DNA of 33,812 nt from Chloroflexota bacterium (GCA_012729455.1 JAAYDC010000023.1:1-33812), one strand, 5' to 3'. Positions 1 through 6,657 are shown, counted from the first letter of the stretch. Notes: generated from the letters alone by a model not told the origin. Program-made: numbers and translations.

Positions 1-126
1 GGTGATAACGCCAACCTGACGATCAAGCTGATCACCCCTGTGGCGCTAGAAGTCGGTCTGCACTTTGCCATCCGCGAGGGCGGCCGCACGGTGGGCGCTG
101 GCGTCATCACGTCGTTGATTTCGTAA
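1..126 (+). CDS. tuf: Elongation factor Tu, C-terminal fragment
   Basis: The first 41 codons read in frame 1 as the end of EF-Tu domain 3, including the typical stretch [19 protein letters not shown] followed by RTVGAGVIT, and stop at TAA 124-126. EF-Tu delivers aminoacyl-tRNA to the ribosome as a GTP complex. Only the C-terminal beta-barrel is present; the GTPase domain lies left of the window. It heads the usual bacterial order tuf-rpmG-tRNA-Trp-secE-nusG, and the 43-base gap to rpmG suggests co-transcription. Confidence 0.96.
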   Translation, partial: GDNANLTIKLITPVALEVGLHFAIREGGRTVGAGVITSLIS

Positions 127-169
127 CGACCGGCAGCCCATGTGCCGTGCGTCTGAAGGAACATAAAGA

Positions 170-334
170 ATGGCAAAGAAAGAAAATCGTCTGGTCGTAA
201 CCATGGCTTGCGGCGAGTGCAAAGAGCGCAACTATACGACCGAGAAAAACCGCAAGAACGATACGGGGCGTATTAGCTTTAACAAGTATTGCCCCAAGTG
301 CCGCAAGCACACCGAGCATCGCGAAGAGAAATAA
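170..334 (+). CDS. rpmG: 50S ribosomal protein L33 (zinc-ribbon form)
   Basis: This 54-residue protein, too short for many gene finders, begins MAKKENRLVVTMACGECKERN and ends at TAA 332-334. Two CxxC pairs (Cys14/Cys17 and Cys41/Cys44) identify the zinc-binding C+ form of L33, a component of the large ribosomal subunit near the E site. The ATG at 170 follows an AAGGAA Shine-Dalgarno sequence. Position between tuf and tRNA-Trp is the standard arrangement in many bacteria. The zinc-binding form implies a zinc-replete expression state; no zinc-free paralogue is visible in this window. Confidence 0.96.
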   Translation: MAKKENRLVVTMACGECKERNYTTEKNRKNDTGRISFNKYCPKCRKHTEHREEK

Positions 335-363
335 GTTCAGGGTGGCTTGAGCCGCCCTCACGT

Positions 364-436
364 AGGTGAGTAGCTCAATTGGCAGAGCGATGGTCTCCAA
401 AACCATAGGCTGCGGGTTCGATTCCTGCCTCACCTG
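364..436 (+). tRNA. tRNA-Trp (anticodon CCA)
   Basis: A 73-nt cloverleaf can be drawn. The acceptor stem is AGGTGAG/CTCACCT (perfect 7 bp), the anticodon stem ATGGT/ACCAT encloses loop CTCCAAA with anticodon CCA, and the T arm is GCGGG-TTCGATT-CCTGC. Discriminator base is G436; no CCA is encoded. It lies between rpmG and secE and is probably processed from the same transcript, a common bacterial arrangement. Confidence 0.96.
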
Positions 437-463
437 TAGATAGTCTCCCTAGTCGAGGAAATC

Positions 464-766
464 GTGCTGTTCAAAAAATCTGCCGTTGCAGAGCCTAAAA
501 CCAAAAAAGCCGCTCCAGACAGCCGGCGCAAGCCGGCCGGTGCGGCAGCCAAACGTCCGGCCGAGCAATCCATCAAAAAAGAAAACAAGCTGGTGCGCTA
601 TTTCAAAGAAGTGCGCGCCGAGCTGCGCAAGGTCATCTGGCCAACGCGCCAGACCACCCTGCGCCTGACGGGAATTGTGCTTTCCGTTACCTTGGCAACC
701 AGCGTATTCCTGGGGGCGGTCGATTTTCTGTTCAGCAAACTCATCAGCCTGATCCTCAGCATCTAG
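464..766 (+). CDS. secE: Preprotein translocase subunit SecE
   Basis: SecE clamps SecY in the SecYEG protein-export channel. The 100-residue product has a lysine- and alanine-rich N-terminal extension (about residues 1-42), the conserved amphipathic segment with YFKEVRAELRKVIWPTRQ (about 46-63), and one C-terminal membrane helix (about 70-95). This is the short single-helix SecE of most bacteria. The start is GTG at 464, eight bases after the GAGGAA (455-460) ribosome-binding site. It sits 28 bases after tRNA-Trp and 16 bases before nusG, as in the classical secE-nusG operon. Confidence 0.95.
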   Translation: MLFKKSAVAEPKTKKAAPDSRRKPAGAAAKRPAEQSIKKENKLVRYFKEVRAELRKVIWPTRQTTLRLTGIVLSVTLATSVFLGAVDFLFSKLISLILSI

Positions 767-782
767 GAACGAGGAAGGCGGC

Positions 783-1463
783 ATGTCTGAAGACGACCTG
801 ACCCAAATCGAGCTGGAAGACGAGACCAGCGAACCCCTGGCGACCGAGGCGTCCGCGCCCAAGCGCGCTCGCAAGAGTACGCGGCGTGACGACGACGGCT
901 ATGTCGAGGAAGACCTCGAGACCGCCCATCGCGGCAGCGGCAACATCGAGTGGTTTGTAGTCCACAGCTATTCGGGTTACGAAAACAAGGTGCGCACCAA
1001 CCTGGAGCAGCGCATCGCTTCGATGGGGATGGAAGACAAGATTTTCAAGGTCGTGGTCCCCACCGAAGAAGAGGTCGAGATCCGAGACGGCCAAAAGCGT
1101 ACCAGCCGCAAACGCGTCTTTCCGGGGTATATCCTCGTGCAGATGATCATGGAAGACGAATCTTGGTTTGTGGTGCGCAACACCCCCGGCGTGACCGGTT
1201 TTGTCGGGGCGGGTGCTCGCCCCAGCCCACTTACGGACGAAGAGGTCGGCAAGATCCTTAACCGCATGGAAGCCGAACAGCCTCGCATCAAGGTCAGCTT
1301 CCGGGTGGGTGAGACGGTGCGCATCGTCGATGGACCCTTTGCCGATTTCATGGCAATCGTCGACGAGCTTTACCCCGACCGCGGCAAGGTCAGGGTACTG
1401 GTATCGTTCTTTGGGCGTGAAACGCCCGTCGAAATGGACTTTATGCAGGTCGAGCGCATCTAG
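783..1463 (+). CDS. nusG: Transcription termination/antitermination factor NusG
   Basis: NusG binds RNA polymerase during elongation and couples it to ribosomes or Rho. Residues about 57-160 form the NGN domain, with WFVVHSYSGYENKV at its start and the FPGYILVQM motif. Residues about 173-226 form the KOW domain (VGETVRIVDGPFADF). At 226 residues it is longer than the usual ~180 because of a ~55-residue acidic and basic N-terminal extension. The ATG at 783 follows GAGGAAGG closely. No other in-frame start lies nearer the NGN domain with a comparable ribosome-binding site, so the extension seems real. It is followed 36 bases later by rplK. Confidence 0.96.
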   Translation: MSEDDLTQIELEDETSEPLATEASAPKRARKSTRRDDDGYVEEDLETAHRGSGNIEWFVVHSYSGYENKVRTNLEQRIASMGMEDKIFKVVVPTEEEVEIRDGQKRTSRKRVFPGYILVQMIMEDESWFVVRNTPGVTGFVGAGARPSPLTDEEVGKILNRMEAEQPRIKVSFRVGETVRIVDGPFADFMAIVDELYPDRGKVRVLVSFFGRETPVEMDFMQVERI

Positions 1464-1499
1464 CGGCGGCCTTTAAGCTGAACAAGAGGTAGCATATCC

Positions 1500-1922
1500 A
1501 TGGCCAAAAAAGTAATCGCGATCGTCAAGCTGCAGCTGCCCGCCGGCAAGGCCAATCCGGCGCCGCCGGTCGGCCCGGCGCTTGGTCAGCACGGTGTCAA
1601 CATCATGGGGTTCTGCAAGGAATACAACGCCCGCACGCAGGGGCAGAGCGGCACAATCCCCGTTGAGATCACTATTTATGGCGACCGGTCGTTCGCTTTT
1701 ATCCTCAAAACCCCGCCCGCCAAGGACCTGTTGCTCAAGGCCGCTGGTGTGGCCAAGGGTTCGGCGAACCCGTTCTCAACCAAGGTTGGCCGTGTGACCA
1801 AAGCCCAGGTGCGCGAGATCGCCCAGATCAAGATGCCCGACCTCAACGCGGTGGATATCGAAGGGGCCATGGAAATGGTCGAAGGCACCGCCCGCAGCAT
1901 GGGCATCACGGTCGTCGAATAA
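1500..1922 (+). CDS. rplK: 50S ribosomal protein L11
   Basis: L11 binds 23S rRNA helices 43-44 and, with L10-L12, forms the factor-binding stalk base. The 140-residue length is typical. The N-terminal domain carries the proline-rich switch [20 protein letters not shown] followed by [13 protein letters not shown]. The C-terminal RNA-binding domain (about 72-140) includes KGSANPF and ends in MGITVVE. The ATG at 1500 is preceded by AAGAGGT. It is co-directional with rplA 80 bases downstream, forming the rplKA unit normally autoregulated by L1 binding its own mRNA. I did not identify the L1 site. Confidence 0.97.
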   Translation: MAKKVIAIVKLQLPAGKANPAPPVGPALGQHGVNIMGFCKEYNARTQGQSGTIPVEITIYGDRSFAFILKTPPAKDLLLKAAGVAKGSANPFSTKVGRVTKAQVREIAQIKMPDLNAVDIEGAMEMVEGTARSMGITVVE

Positions 1923-2002
1923 GTATCAGCCCGGCCAACGTGCCGGTTTAGCGTGGGAGGGAGGTCCAAGCTTCCCGCCATCACCACAAGGAGTAATATC
2001 GT

Positions 2003-2719
2003 ATGGCAAAACCAGGTAAACGTTTCCGCGCCCTCGCCGAGCAGGTCGATCGCGACATCAAGTACCAACCCGCTGAGGCGGTTGCGCTTGTCAAAGAGAC
2101 CTCCAAGGCCAAGTTTGATGAGACGGTCGAGGTACACATGCGCCTGAACGTCGACCCGCGCAAGGCCGACCAGCAGGTACGCAGCACCGTGACCTTGCCC
2201 GCCGGTACCGGCAAGACTTTGCGCATCCTCGTGTTTGCCGAAGGAGATGGCGCGCGCCTGGCTACCGAAGCGGGCGCTGATTTTGTCGGCACGGACGACA
2301 TGATCGCCAAGATCACCGAGGGGTGGACTGATTTTGACGTGGCGGTGGCAGTGCCGCAGGTGATGGGCAAGATCGGCCGGCTCGGGCGTGTACTCGGCCC
2401 GCGCGGCCTGATGCCCAGCCCCAAGGCAGGCACGGTGGTGCAGCCCGAAGAGATCCCGCAAACCATCCAGCAGCTGCGCCAGGGACGCGTCGAGTTCCGT
2501 GTCGACCGCAACGCCAACCTGCATATACCGATCGGCAAGAGCAGCTTTACCCCCGAACAGCTCACCATGAACTGGGCGGCGGTGATGGATGCTGTCGTGC
2601 GGGCGCGCCCGACGACGGTAAAGGGGCAGTATATCCGCAGCGTCACGCTCTCCAGCACAATGGGTCCTGGCATCCGCGTGGATGTGCCCAGCGCGCAGGC
2701 TATCAAGGTTACCGCATAG
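2003..2719 (+). CDS. rplA: 50S ribosomal protein L1
   Basis: L1 forms the mobile stalk that moves deacylated tRNA through the E site, and in many bacteria it represses rplKA translation. The 238-residue protein has the expected two-domain content. Visible motifs are the N-terminal MAKPGKRFRALAEQVDR, the VMGKIGRLGRVLGPRGLMP stretch and PSPKAGTV (about residues 119-143), and a C-terminus ending in the conserved SSTMGPGIRVD region. The ATG at 2003 follows AAGGAG (about 1989). The 164-base gap to rplJ carries the L10 leader. Confidence 0.97.
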   Translation: MAKPGKRFRALAEQVDRDIKYQPAEAVALVKETSKAKFDETVEVHMRLNVDPRKADQQVRSTVTLPAGTGKTLRILVFAEGDGARLATEAGADFVGTDDMIAKITEGWTDFDVAVAVPQVMGKIGRLGRVLGPRGLMPSPKAGTVVQPEEIPQTIQQLRQGRVEFRVDRNANLHIPIGKSSFTPEQLTMNWAAVMDAVVRARPTTVKGQYIRSVTLSSTMGPGIRVDVPSAQAIKVTA

Positions 2720-2744
2720 CTCATTTATAACTGAATACGTTTCC

Positions 2745-2860
2745 AGAGCCCAAGACAGCAGGTGCTAGCAGCTTAATCTGGCCTGCCGAGGCAAAGAACC
2801 GCGCTGTATCCGTGATCACGGAGGGTCTTTGTGTCGGCATGGCACAAGACCCTTTTTTAT
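2745..2860 (+). promoter_or_regulatory. L10-type ribosomal-protein mRNA leader before rplJL
   Basis: The rplA-rplJ gap carries the recognisable CCTGCCGAGGC core (about 2781-2791) of the L10 leader, flanked by GCAGGTGCTAGCAGC. This leader family binds the L10(L12) complex and lets it repress its own operon. It is followed by a 14-base perfect palindrome TCCGTGATCACGGA (2809-2822) and an intrinsic terminator, so control here is probably premature termination, as in Bacillus, rather than purely translational. Boundaries are approximate because I could not fold the RNA. Confidence 0.8.
2823..2858 (+). terminator. Intrinsic terminator (attenuator) in the rplJ leader
   Basis: GGGTCTTTGTG (2823-2833) pairs with CACAAGACCC (2843-2852) with one bulged T and a 9-base loop, directly followed by six T residues (2853-2858). 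It lies only 10 bases upstream of the rplJ Shine-Dalgarno sequence AAGGAGGTGA (about 2868-2877). Its location inside the L10 leader marks it as a conditional attenuator between rplKA and rplJL. Confidence 0.8.
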
Positions 2861-2883
2861 GTCTTATAAGGAGGTGAATATCC

Positions 2884-3423
2884 TTGGCAATTCCGCGTGA
2901 AATCAAGTCTACCATTCTCGAGGGCTATCAGAGCAAGCTTTCTAAAGCCGAAGTGGTCGTGTGGGCCCAATACAAAGGGCTTACTGTGGCACAGACCCAG
3001 GATCTGCGCCGTCGTCTGCGCGCCGTCAACGCCGAAGCCGTCGTGGTCAAGAACTCGCTCATGCGCATCGCTCTGGAAAGTGCGCAGATGGATTACGACC
3101 ACGATCTGATGAGCGGTGCGTCCATGGTGACCTTTGTCAACGGCGAAATTCCGCCGGCCATCAAGACGCTCTCAGATTTCAGCCGCGAACGCGACACCGC
3201 TTTTGTGCTCAAAGGCGGGTTGTTGGACGGCAAGCTGGTCTCGCTTGAGCAGGTCAAAGACCTGATCAACCTGCCGCCGCGCGATGTGATGCTCGCTCGT
3301 GTGGTCGGCACCATTCAGGCGCCCATCAGTGGCTTTGTCAACGTTCTGGCTGGCGTGCTGCGCGGCCTGCCGAACGTGCTCAACGCCTACAGTGCCAAGC
3401 TCGAAGAAGGCTCCACCAGTTAA
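2884..3423 (+). CDS. rplJ: 50S ribosomal protein L10
   Basis: L10 anchors L12 dimers to the ribosome and acts with them as autogenous repressor. The 179-residue product has the L10 N-terminal rRNA-binding domain (MAIPREIKSTILEGYQSKL, then YKGLTVAQTQDLRRRLR and VVKNSLMRIAL) and a helical C-terminal tail (about 135-179) that binds L12 dimers. The start codon is TTG at 2884, chosen because the near-perfect Shine-Dalgarno AAGGAGGTGA lies 6-7 bases upstream and the translation begins with the family's usual AxPREIK. A rare start on a highly expressed gene fits translational control by the leader. Confidence 0.95.
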   Translation: MAIPREIKSTILEGYQSKLSKAEVVVWAQYKGLTVAQTQDLRRRLRAVNAEAVVVKNSLMRIALESAQMDYDHDLMSGASMVTFVNGEIPPAIKTLSDFSRERDTAFVLKGGLLDGKLVSLEQVKDLINLPPRDVMLARVVGTIQAPISGFVNVLAGVLRGLPNVLNAYSAKLEEGSTS

Positions 3424-3474
3424 CTGACCGGTGGTTTGTTACTCTACTAGACAAATCATATCAGGAGGATTCTC

Positions 3475-3864
3475 GTGACCAAGCAGGAAATTATCGATGC
3501 CATCGGCCAGATGACTGTGCTGGAGTTGGCTGAACTGGTCAAGGCGCTCGAAGAGAAATTCGGCGTCTCGGCCGCCGCCCCTATGGCGATGGTAGCCAGC
3601 CCCGTGGCTGCCGCCCCGGGTGCTGCTGAAGCCCCCGTCGCTGCCGAAGAGCAGACCGAATTCGACGTCGTGATCAAGAGCGTTGGCGAGCAGAAAATCC
3701 AGGTGATCAAGGTGGTGCGCGAGCTCACCAGCCTGGGCCTGCGCGAGGCCAAGGAAGCCGTCGAGGCTGCCCCTGCCGAGTTGCTGAAGGCTGTCACAAA
3801 GGAACAAGCCCAGTCAGCCAAAGAAAAGCTCGAGGCCGTCGGCGCTGCTGTCGAAATCAAGTAA
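3475..3864 (+). CDS. rplL: 50S ribosomal protein L7/L12
   Basis: L7/L12 is the flexible multi-copy stalk protein that recruits translation GTPases. The 129-residue protein has the N-terminal dimerisation helices (about 1-32, [18 protein letters not shown]), an alanine/proline-rich hinge (about 33-58), and the globular C-terminal domain (about 62-129) with [20 protein letters not shown] and the [19 protein letters not shown] helix. The start is GTG at 3475 after AGGAGG (about 3463-3468). It is the last gene of the cluster, with a strong terminator 17 bases downstream. Unusually for the textbook order, rpoB does not follow. Confidence 0.97.
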   Translation: MTKQEIIDAIGQMTVLELAELVKALEEKFGVSAAAPMAMVASPVAAAPGAAEAPVAAEEQTEFDVVIKSVGEQKIQVIKVVRELTSLGLREAKEAVEAAPAELLKAVTKEQAQSAKEKLEAVGAAVEIK

Positions 3865-3880
3865 CCTGTTTCCAACAAAA

Positions 3881-3908
3881 AGAGGGCAGGCGTGCTTGCC
3901 CTCTTTTT
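3881..3908 (+). terminator. Bidirectional intrinsic terminator after rplL
   Basis: A 10-bp stem (3881-3890 pairs with 3895-3904, one G-T pair) with a 4-base loop is followed by a T run to 3908. It is preceded by AACAAAAA, so the opposite strand also reads hairpin plus T run. It can end both the ribosomal-protein operon and the converging tRNA-Val transcript. Confidence 0.88.
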
Positions 3909-3921
3909 CATTGCCAACTTG

Positions 3922-3995
3922 TGGGCAGGATAGGATTCGAACCTACGGCCTCCACGATGTCAACGTGGCGCTCTAACCAACTGGGCTACCTGCCC
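3922..3995 (-). tRNA. tRNA-Val (anticodon GAC)
   Basis: On the minus strand a 74-nt cloverleaf reads acceptor GGGCAGG/CCTGCCC (perfect 7 bp), anticodon stem CCACG/CGTGG with loop TTGACAT (anticodon GAC, decoding GUC/GUU valine), and T arm GTAGG-TTCGAAT-CCTAT. The discriminator is A (T at 3922 on the plus strand); CCA is not encoded. It runs toward the rplL terminator and has its own promoter just upstream. Confidence 0.94.
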
Positions 3996-4006
3996 CAGTG
4001 ACGGGT

Positions 4007-4034
4007 ATTATAGCAAAATGACCCCCAATTGCAA
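4007..4034 (-). promoter_or_regulatory. Sigma70-type promoter for tRNA-Val
   Basis: On the minus strand TTGCAA (4034-4029) and TATAAT (4012-4007) are separated by 16 bases. The predicted start lies at about 4000, a few bases before the mature tRNA 5' end at 3995. Confidence 0.7.
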
Positions 4035-4067
4035 GCTGCCTCAAATGAATGCTTGCACTTTGAGGCA
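4030..4067. repeat. Two interleaved inverted repeats between divergent promoters
   Basis: Arm A TGCAAGC (4030-4036) abuts arm B TGCCTCAAA (4037-4045). After TGAAT comes A' GCTTGCA (4051-4057), one base, then B' TTTGAGGCA (4059-4067). Both repeats are perfect (7 and 9 bp) and cross each other. A and A' coincide with the -35 boxes of the leftward and rightward promoters; B' covers the rightward -35/-10 spacer. This looks like an operator region able to control both directions. Confidence 0.65.
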
Positions 4068-4080
4068 TCATTTATATAAT
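4053..4080 (+). promoter_or_regulatory. Sigma70-type promoter, rightward
   Basis: TTGCAC (4053-4058) and a consensus TATAAT (4075-4080) are separated by 16 bases; the predicted start is about 4087. It lies 435 bases before murE with no protein gene between. It may drive a short RNA, murE by read-through, or both. Confidence 0.65.
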
Positions 4081-4086
4081 TGATAC

Positions 4087-4157
4087 GAGCCTAATGGCTC
4101 GCTGAAGATTTGAGACTGCCACTTCCAGCGCCATGCCTGGGGCTGGGTTTCTTTTTT
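4087..4157 (+). ncRNA. Candidate short RNA or attenuated leader
   Basis: The predicted transcript starts essentially at a 6-bp hairpin with a tetraloop (CGAGCC-TAAT-GGCTCG, 4086-4101). It runs to a second hairpin (CCAGC 4125-4129 with GCTGG 4142-4146, plus an inner CCA/TGG) followed by TTTCTTTTTT (4148-4157), which resembles an intrinsic terminator. No family is recognised. The terminator stem is short with a central mismatch, so this could equally be leader sequence of murE. Confidence 0.3.
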
Positions 4158-4205
4158 GGTCCGCAATTATTGATAGTGAAACACATACGGAAGCAGTGAT
4201 GCTGC

Positions 4206-4515
4206 AAGTCGATACTGGTCGGCACGGTCGAGGCGCCGCGCGGCACCCTCACGCATCACTATGTGACGGATTCCAACGGCATGATCCAACGCGTGAATAT
4301 GATCGTGGGTACCACCAACAAACACGCCGCGATCTGCATGTCGGTAAAAAGACGGCCCAGGCACTGATCGGCGGCGGCAAGGCCATCACCGAGAGGCTGC
4401 TCAACCAGGTTGAGATGGCCTTTTGGGCTTACGACCCCTGCTGTGGCTGCGCCACACACGCGCTGCCCGGCACCCGGCGCGATCGTGGCCGAAGTCGGCC
4501 GACTAAGGAGCGGAA
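4206..4515 (+). pseudogene. [NiFe]-hydrogenase large subunit, decayed C-terminal remnant
   Basis: Reading frame 3 from about 4206 gives VGTVEAPRGTLTHHYV, then TDSNGMIQRVNMIVGTTN, ending MSVK. The match then continues in frame 2 as KTAQALIGGGKAITERLLNQ and AYDPCCGCATHALPG. The DPCxxCxxH motif is the C-terminal nickel-ligand signature of [NiFe]-hydrogenase large subunits; EAPRG and the HHY strand also fit, most like group 3 enzymes. The frames join only through a one-base deletion in the A5 run 4346-4350. A second lesion near 4475 probably removes the PL-containing segment. Everything upstream (small-subunit contacts, first CxxC pair) is absent. No hydrogenase accessory gene is in the window. 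This is a relic, now lying in the murE leader. Confidence 0.82.
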
Positions 4516-4521
4516 TAGACG

Positions 4522-6024
4522 ATGAACAGCCGTGAACTGCTCGAGGCATTGCCGGCAGCCCAGGCCTTGCGCTGGGGCGATTTCGAGATCAGACAGGTTA
4601 CCAGCGATTCGCGCCGGGTAAAGCCTGGCGACCTCTTTGTGGCGATCCCGGGGGTAGCGGTGGATGGCCACTGCTACATCGGCGCAGCCCTGGCGGCTGG
4701 TGCGGTCGGCTGCATCGTCGAGCGCGAAACGCCCGAACTGGTCCAACAGCCTACACTGGTGGTGCCCAACGCCCGCCAGGCCTATGCCCATGCCCAGGCA
4801 GCCTACTATGGCAACCCCTCGCACGAGATGGTGGTGATCGGCGTAACTGGCACCGACGGCAAGACCACCACCACGCGCCTGTTGAGCGCCATCCTGCGCG
4901 CGGCTGGCAAAGCGGTTGGCAGCATCAATACCATCAGCGCCGAGATTGCCGGCAGCGATTACCCGCTCTCTTTTCACACCACCACACCGGATGCCGCTCA
5001 GGTGCAGGCCTATCTGCGCCAAATCCGTGATACCGGTGCCGAATACACTGTGCTGGAAACGACCTCGCACGGTCTGGCACAATACCGCGTGGCGGCATGC
5101 GAATACGACGTGGCCGTCGTCACCAACATCACCCACGAGCACCTGGATTTCCATGGCTCGTACGAGGCCTACCGCGATGCCAAGGCCATGCTTTTTACCG
5201 GGCTGCAGCACAGCGTGCGCAAGCCAGGGGTACCCAAGGTAGCGGTACTGAACCGCGACGACCCCTCCTTCCCGATTCTGGCGGCTTTTCCGGCTGACGT
5301 GCAGATGATCTATGGCCTGCAGCCAGGTGCTCCGATCACCGCCGGCAACATCACCGTCTCGCCGGAAGGGTTGCGCTTTACGCTGCGTTGGCAAAGCCGG
5401 CTTGAGGAGATTCAGTCACCGCTCCTAGGGCGTTACAACATCGAGAACATTTTGGCAGCCGCATCGGCGGCGCTTGGGCTGGGGATCGAGGTCAGCGCCA
5501 TCCAGCGGGGCATTGCCTCGGTAGAGACCATCGAGGGGCGCATGCAGCGCATCGACCAGGGGCAACCCTTCACGGCGATAATCGACTTTGCCCACACCCC
5601 CAACGCCCTCGAACGGGCCCTCAGCACGGTGCGCGAACTGACCAACGGACGCGTGATTGTGGTGTTTGGCAGCGCCGGCCTGCGTGACCGCGCCAAGCGT
5701 GCCTGGATGGGGCGGGTAGCCGGCCGCCTGGCCGATTACGCCGTCTTGACCGCCGAAGACCCGCGCACCGAACCGCTGGACGCCATCATCGAAGAGATCG
5801 CAAAGGGCTGCCGCGAATCGGGAATGCTAGAGGGCGAGCAGTTCGAACGCGTCGAGGACCGCGCCGCAGCCATCCAGGCCGCCCTGGAGCTGGCGCGCCC
5901 GGGCGACCTGGTATTGACAGCCGGCAAGGGGCATGAGCGTTCAATGTGCCTTGGCACTGTCGAATACCCCTGGAGCGAGCACCAGGCCATGCGCGATGGC
6001 CTGGCTAGCCTCGGATACCGCTAG
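4522..6024 (+). CDS. murE: Mur ligase, UDP-MurNAc-tripeptide synthetase type (MurE)
   Basis: MurE adds the third stem-peptide amino acid to UDP-MurNAc-L-Ala-D-Glu using ATP in the cytoplasm. The 500-residue length fits. Visible features: SDSRRVKPGDLFVAIPG (28-44), the P-loop VTGTDGKTTTTRL (108-120), TTPD (153-156), the THEHLDFHGS block (204-213) followed by the lysine expected to be carbamylated (Lys221), and the C-terminal LTAGKGHE. Two motifs are atypical. The amino-acid-recognition motif DNPR reads EDPR (412-415), and the block usually GDRDxxKRPxM reads GLRDRAKRAWM (386-396). The third residue (mDAP, Lys or Orn) cannot be assigned. AAGGAG precedes the ATG. The gene is not in a mur/fts cluster, and its stop shares CTAG with the convergent lipoprotein gene. 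Confidence 0.85.
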   Translation: MNSRELLEALPAAQALRWGDFEIRQVTSDSRRVKPGDLFVAIPGVAVDGHCYIGAALAAGAVGCIVERETPELVQQPTLVVPNARQAYAHAQAAYYGNPSHEMVVIGVTGTDGKTTTTRLLSAILRAAGKAVGSINTISAEIAGSDYPLSFHTTTPDAAQVQAYLRQIRDTGAEYTVLETTSHGLAQYRVAACEYDVAVVTNITHEHLDFHGSYEAYRDAKAMLFTGLQHSVRKPGVPKVAVLNRDDPSFPILAAFPADVQMIYGLQPGAPITAGNITVSPEGLRFTLRWQSRLEEIQSPLLGRYNIENILAAASAALGLGIEVSAIQRGIASVETIEGRMQRIDQGQPFTAIIDFAHTPNALERALSTVRELTNGRVIVVFGSAGLRDRAKRAWMGRVAGRLADYAVLTAEDPRTEPLDAIIEEIAKGCRESGMLEGEQFERVEDRAAAIQAALELARPGDLVLTAGKGHERSMCLGTVEYPWSEHQAMRDGLASLGYR

Positions 6025-6620
6025 TTGGTGCGGCCGCTGGCGTAAACCGCGCCCTGACGCAGCTCAACCCTGTCGACATACACAGACACACCATTGATGG
6101 GAATCGGGATGCCGCGGTTGGCATTGGCAGAATCCAGATAGCCGCGCACCAACGTCTTGGCCGCCAGGCGCGTCCAGCCCTCCAGAGACGGGTCGATCTC
6201 GTAGCCCAGCACCTGAATAAAGAGCTGGCCTTCTTTCGCCACCGGCAAGCCCCGCACCGTCACATCAAAGGTTTTATTGAGCTCTTGAGCCGAAACTCGA
6301 AGCTTGGCGATGATCTCCTGCTGTGTCACCTGGACGGATATATCCTGCACATAGCCATCCGACTTGGGGATGATCTTTTCGCACAGCAGGGCTTCCAGCT
6401 GCGCTTCGCTGTAGGTCGCCTCAAAGGTGTTATCATGCGGGTTAATAGTGATCACCGGTGCTGCCGTGGCAACCCGCGTGGGGGGGCGCACCAGCGTCGG
6501 CAGCAAAGTTGCAGTCGGCGTAACCAGACGTTCAGTCCAGCGGCTGAACCACGAACAAGCCGTCACGCTGCTCAGCAGCCACAAGACTACAGCAACTAGA
6601 ATCCACTTAGAGCGTCGCAT
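6021..6620 (-). CDS. Putative lipoprotein of unknown function
   Basis: The 199-residue product starts at ATG 6620 (MRRSKWILVAVVLWLLSS), a basic then hydrophobic signal peptide ending in VTAC, a lipobox. The mature N-terminal cysteine predicts a membrane-anchored extracytoplasmic protein. A threonine/proline-rich linker (about residues 35-55) precedes a soluble domain with alternating hydrophobic residues, probably beta-rich. I do not recognise the family. An upstream in-frame ATG at 6695 is rejected because AAGGAAGG lies just before 6620 and the signal peptide begins there. It is the last gene of the gatC-gatA-nucleotidyltransferase operon (37-base gap). Its TAG stop overlaps the murE stop. 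Confidence 0.78.
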   Translation of the reverse strand: MRRSKWILVAVVLWLLSSVTACSWFSRWTERLVTPTATLLPTLVRPPTRVATAAPVITINPHDNTFEATYSEAQLEALLCEKIIPKSDGYVQDISVQVTQQEIIAKLRVSAQELNKTFDVTVRGLPVAKEGQLFIQVLGYEIDPSLEGWTRLAAKTLVRGYLDSANANRGIPIPINGVSVYVDRVELRQGAVYASGRTN

Positions 6621-6657
6621 AAGGGATCCTTCCTTGCAAAGCTCTGTGTGGGCGCGC

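Noticed and set aside
107-433. Minus-strand frame covering rpmG and tRNA-Trp
   Set aside because: It overlaps a clear L33 gene and a clear tRNA; no ribosome-binding site.
4030-4067. RNA pseudoknot from the interleaved repeats
   Set aside because: The region is upstream of both predicted start sites, and the single-base third loop is too short to cross a 7-bp stem; a DNA operator fits better.
4346-4350. Programmed frameshift in the hydrogenase remnant
   Set aside because: The A5 run is slippery, but the N-terminal two-thirds of the enzyme and a start site are missing, so there is no functional product to make.
4133-4525. A 130-codon plus-strand frame as an intact small gene
   Set aside because: Only its second half reads as hydrogenase, and the first half of the hydrogenase match is in another frame, so it is a chance frame across a pseudogene.
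4429-5394. 321-codon minus-strand open frame opposite murE
   Set aside because: murE motifs on the plus strand are unambiguous; the antisense frame has no recognisable domain or start signal.
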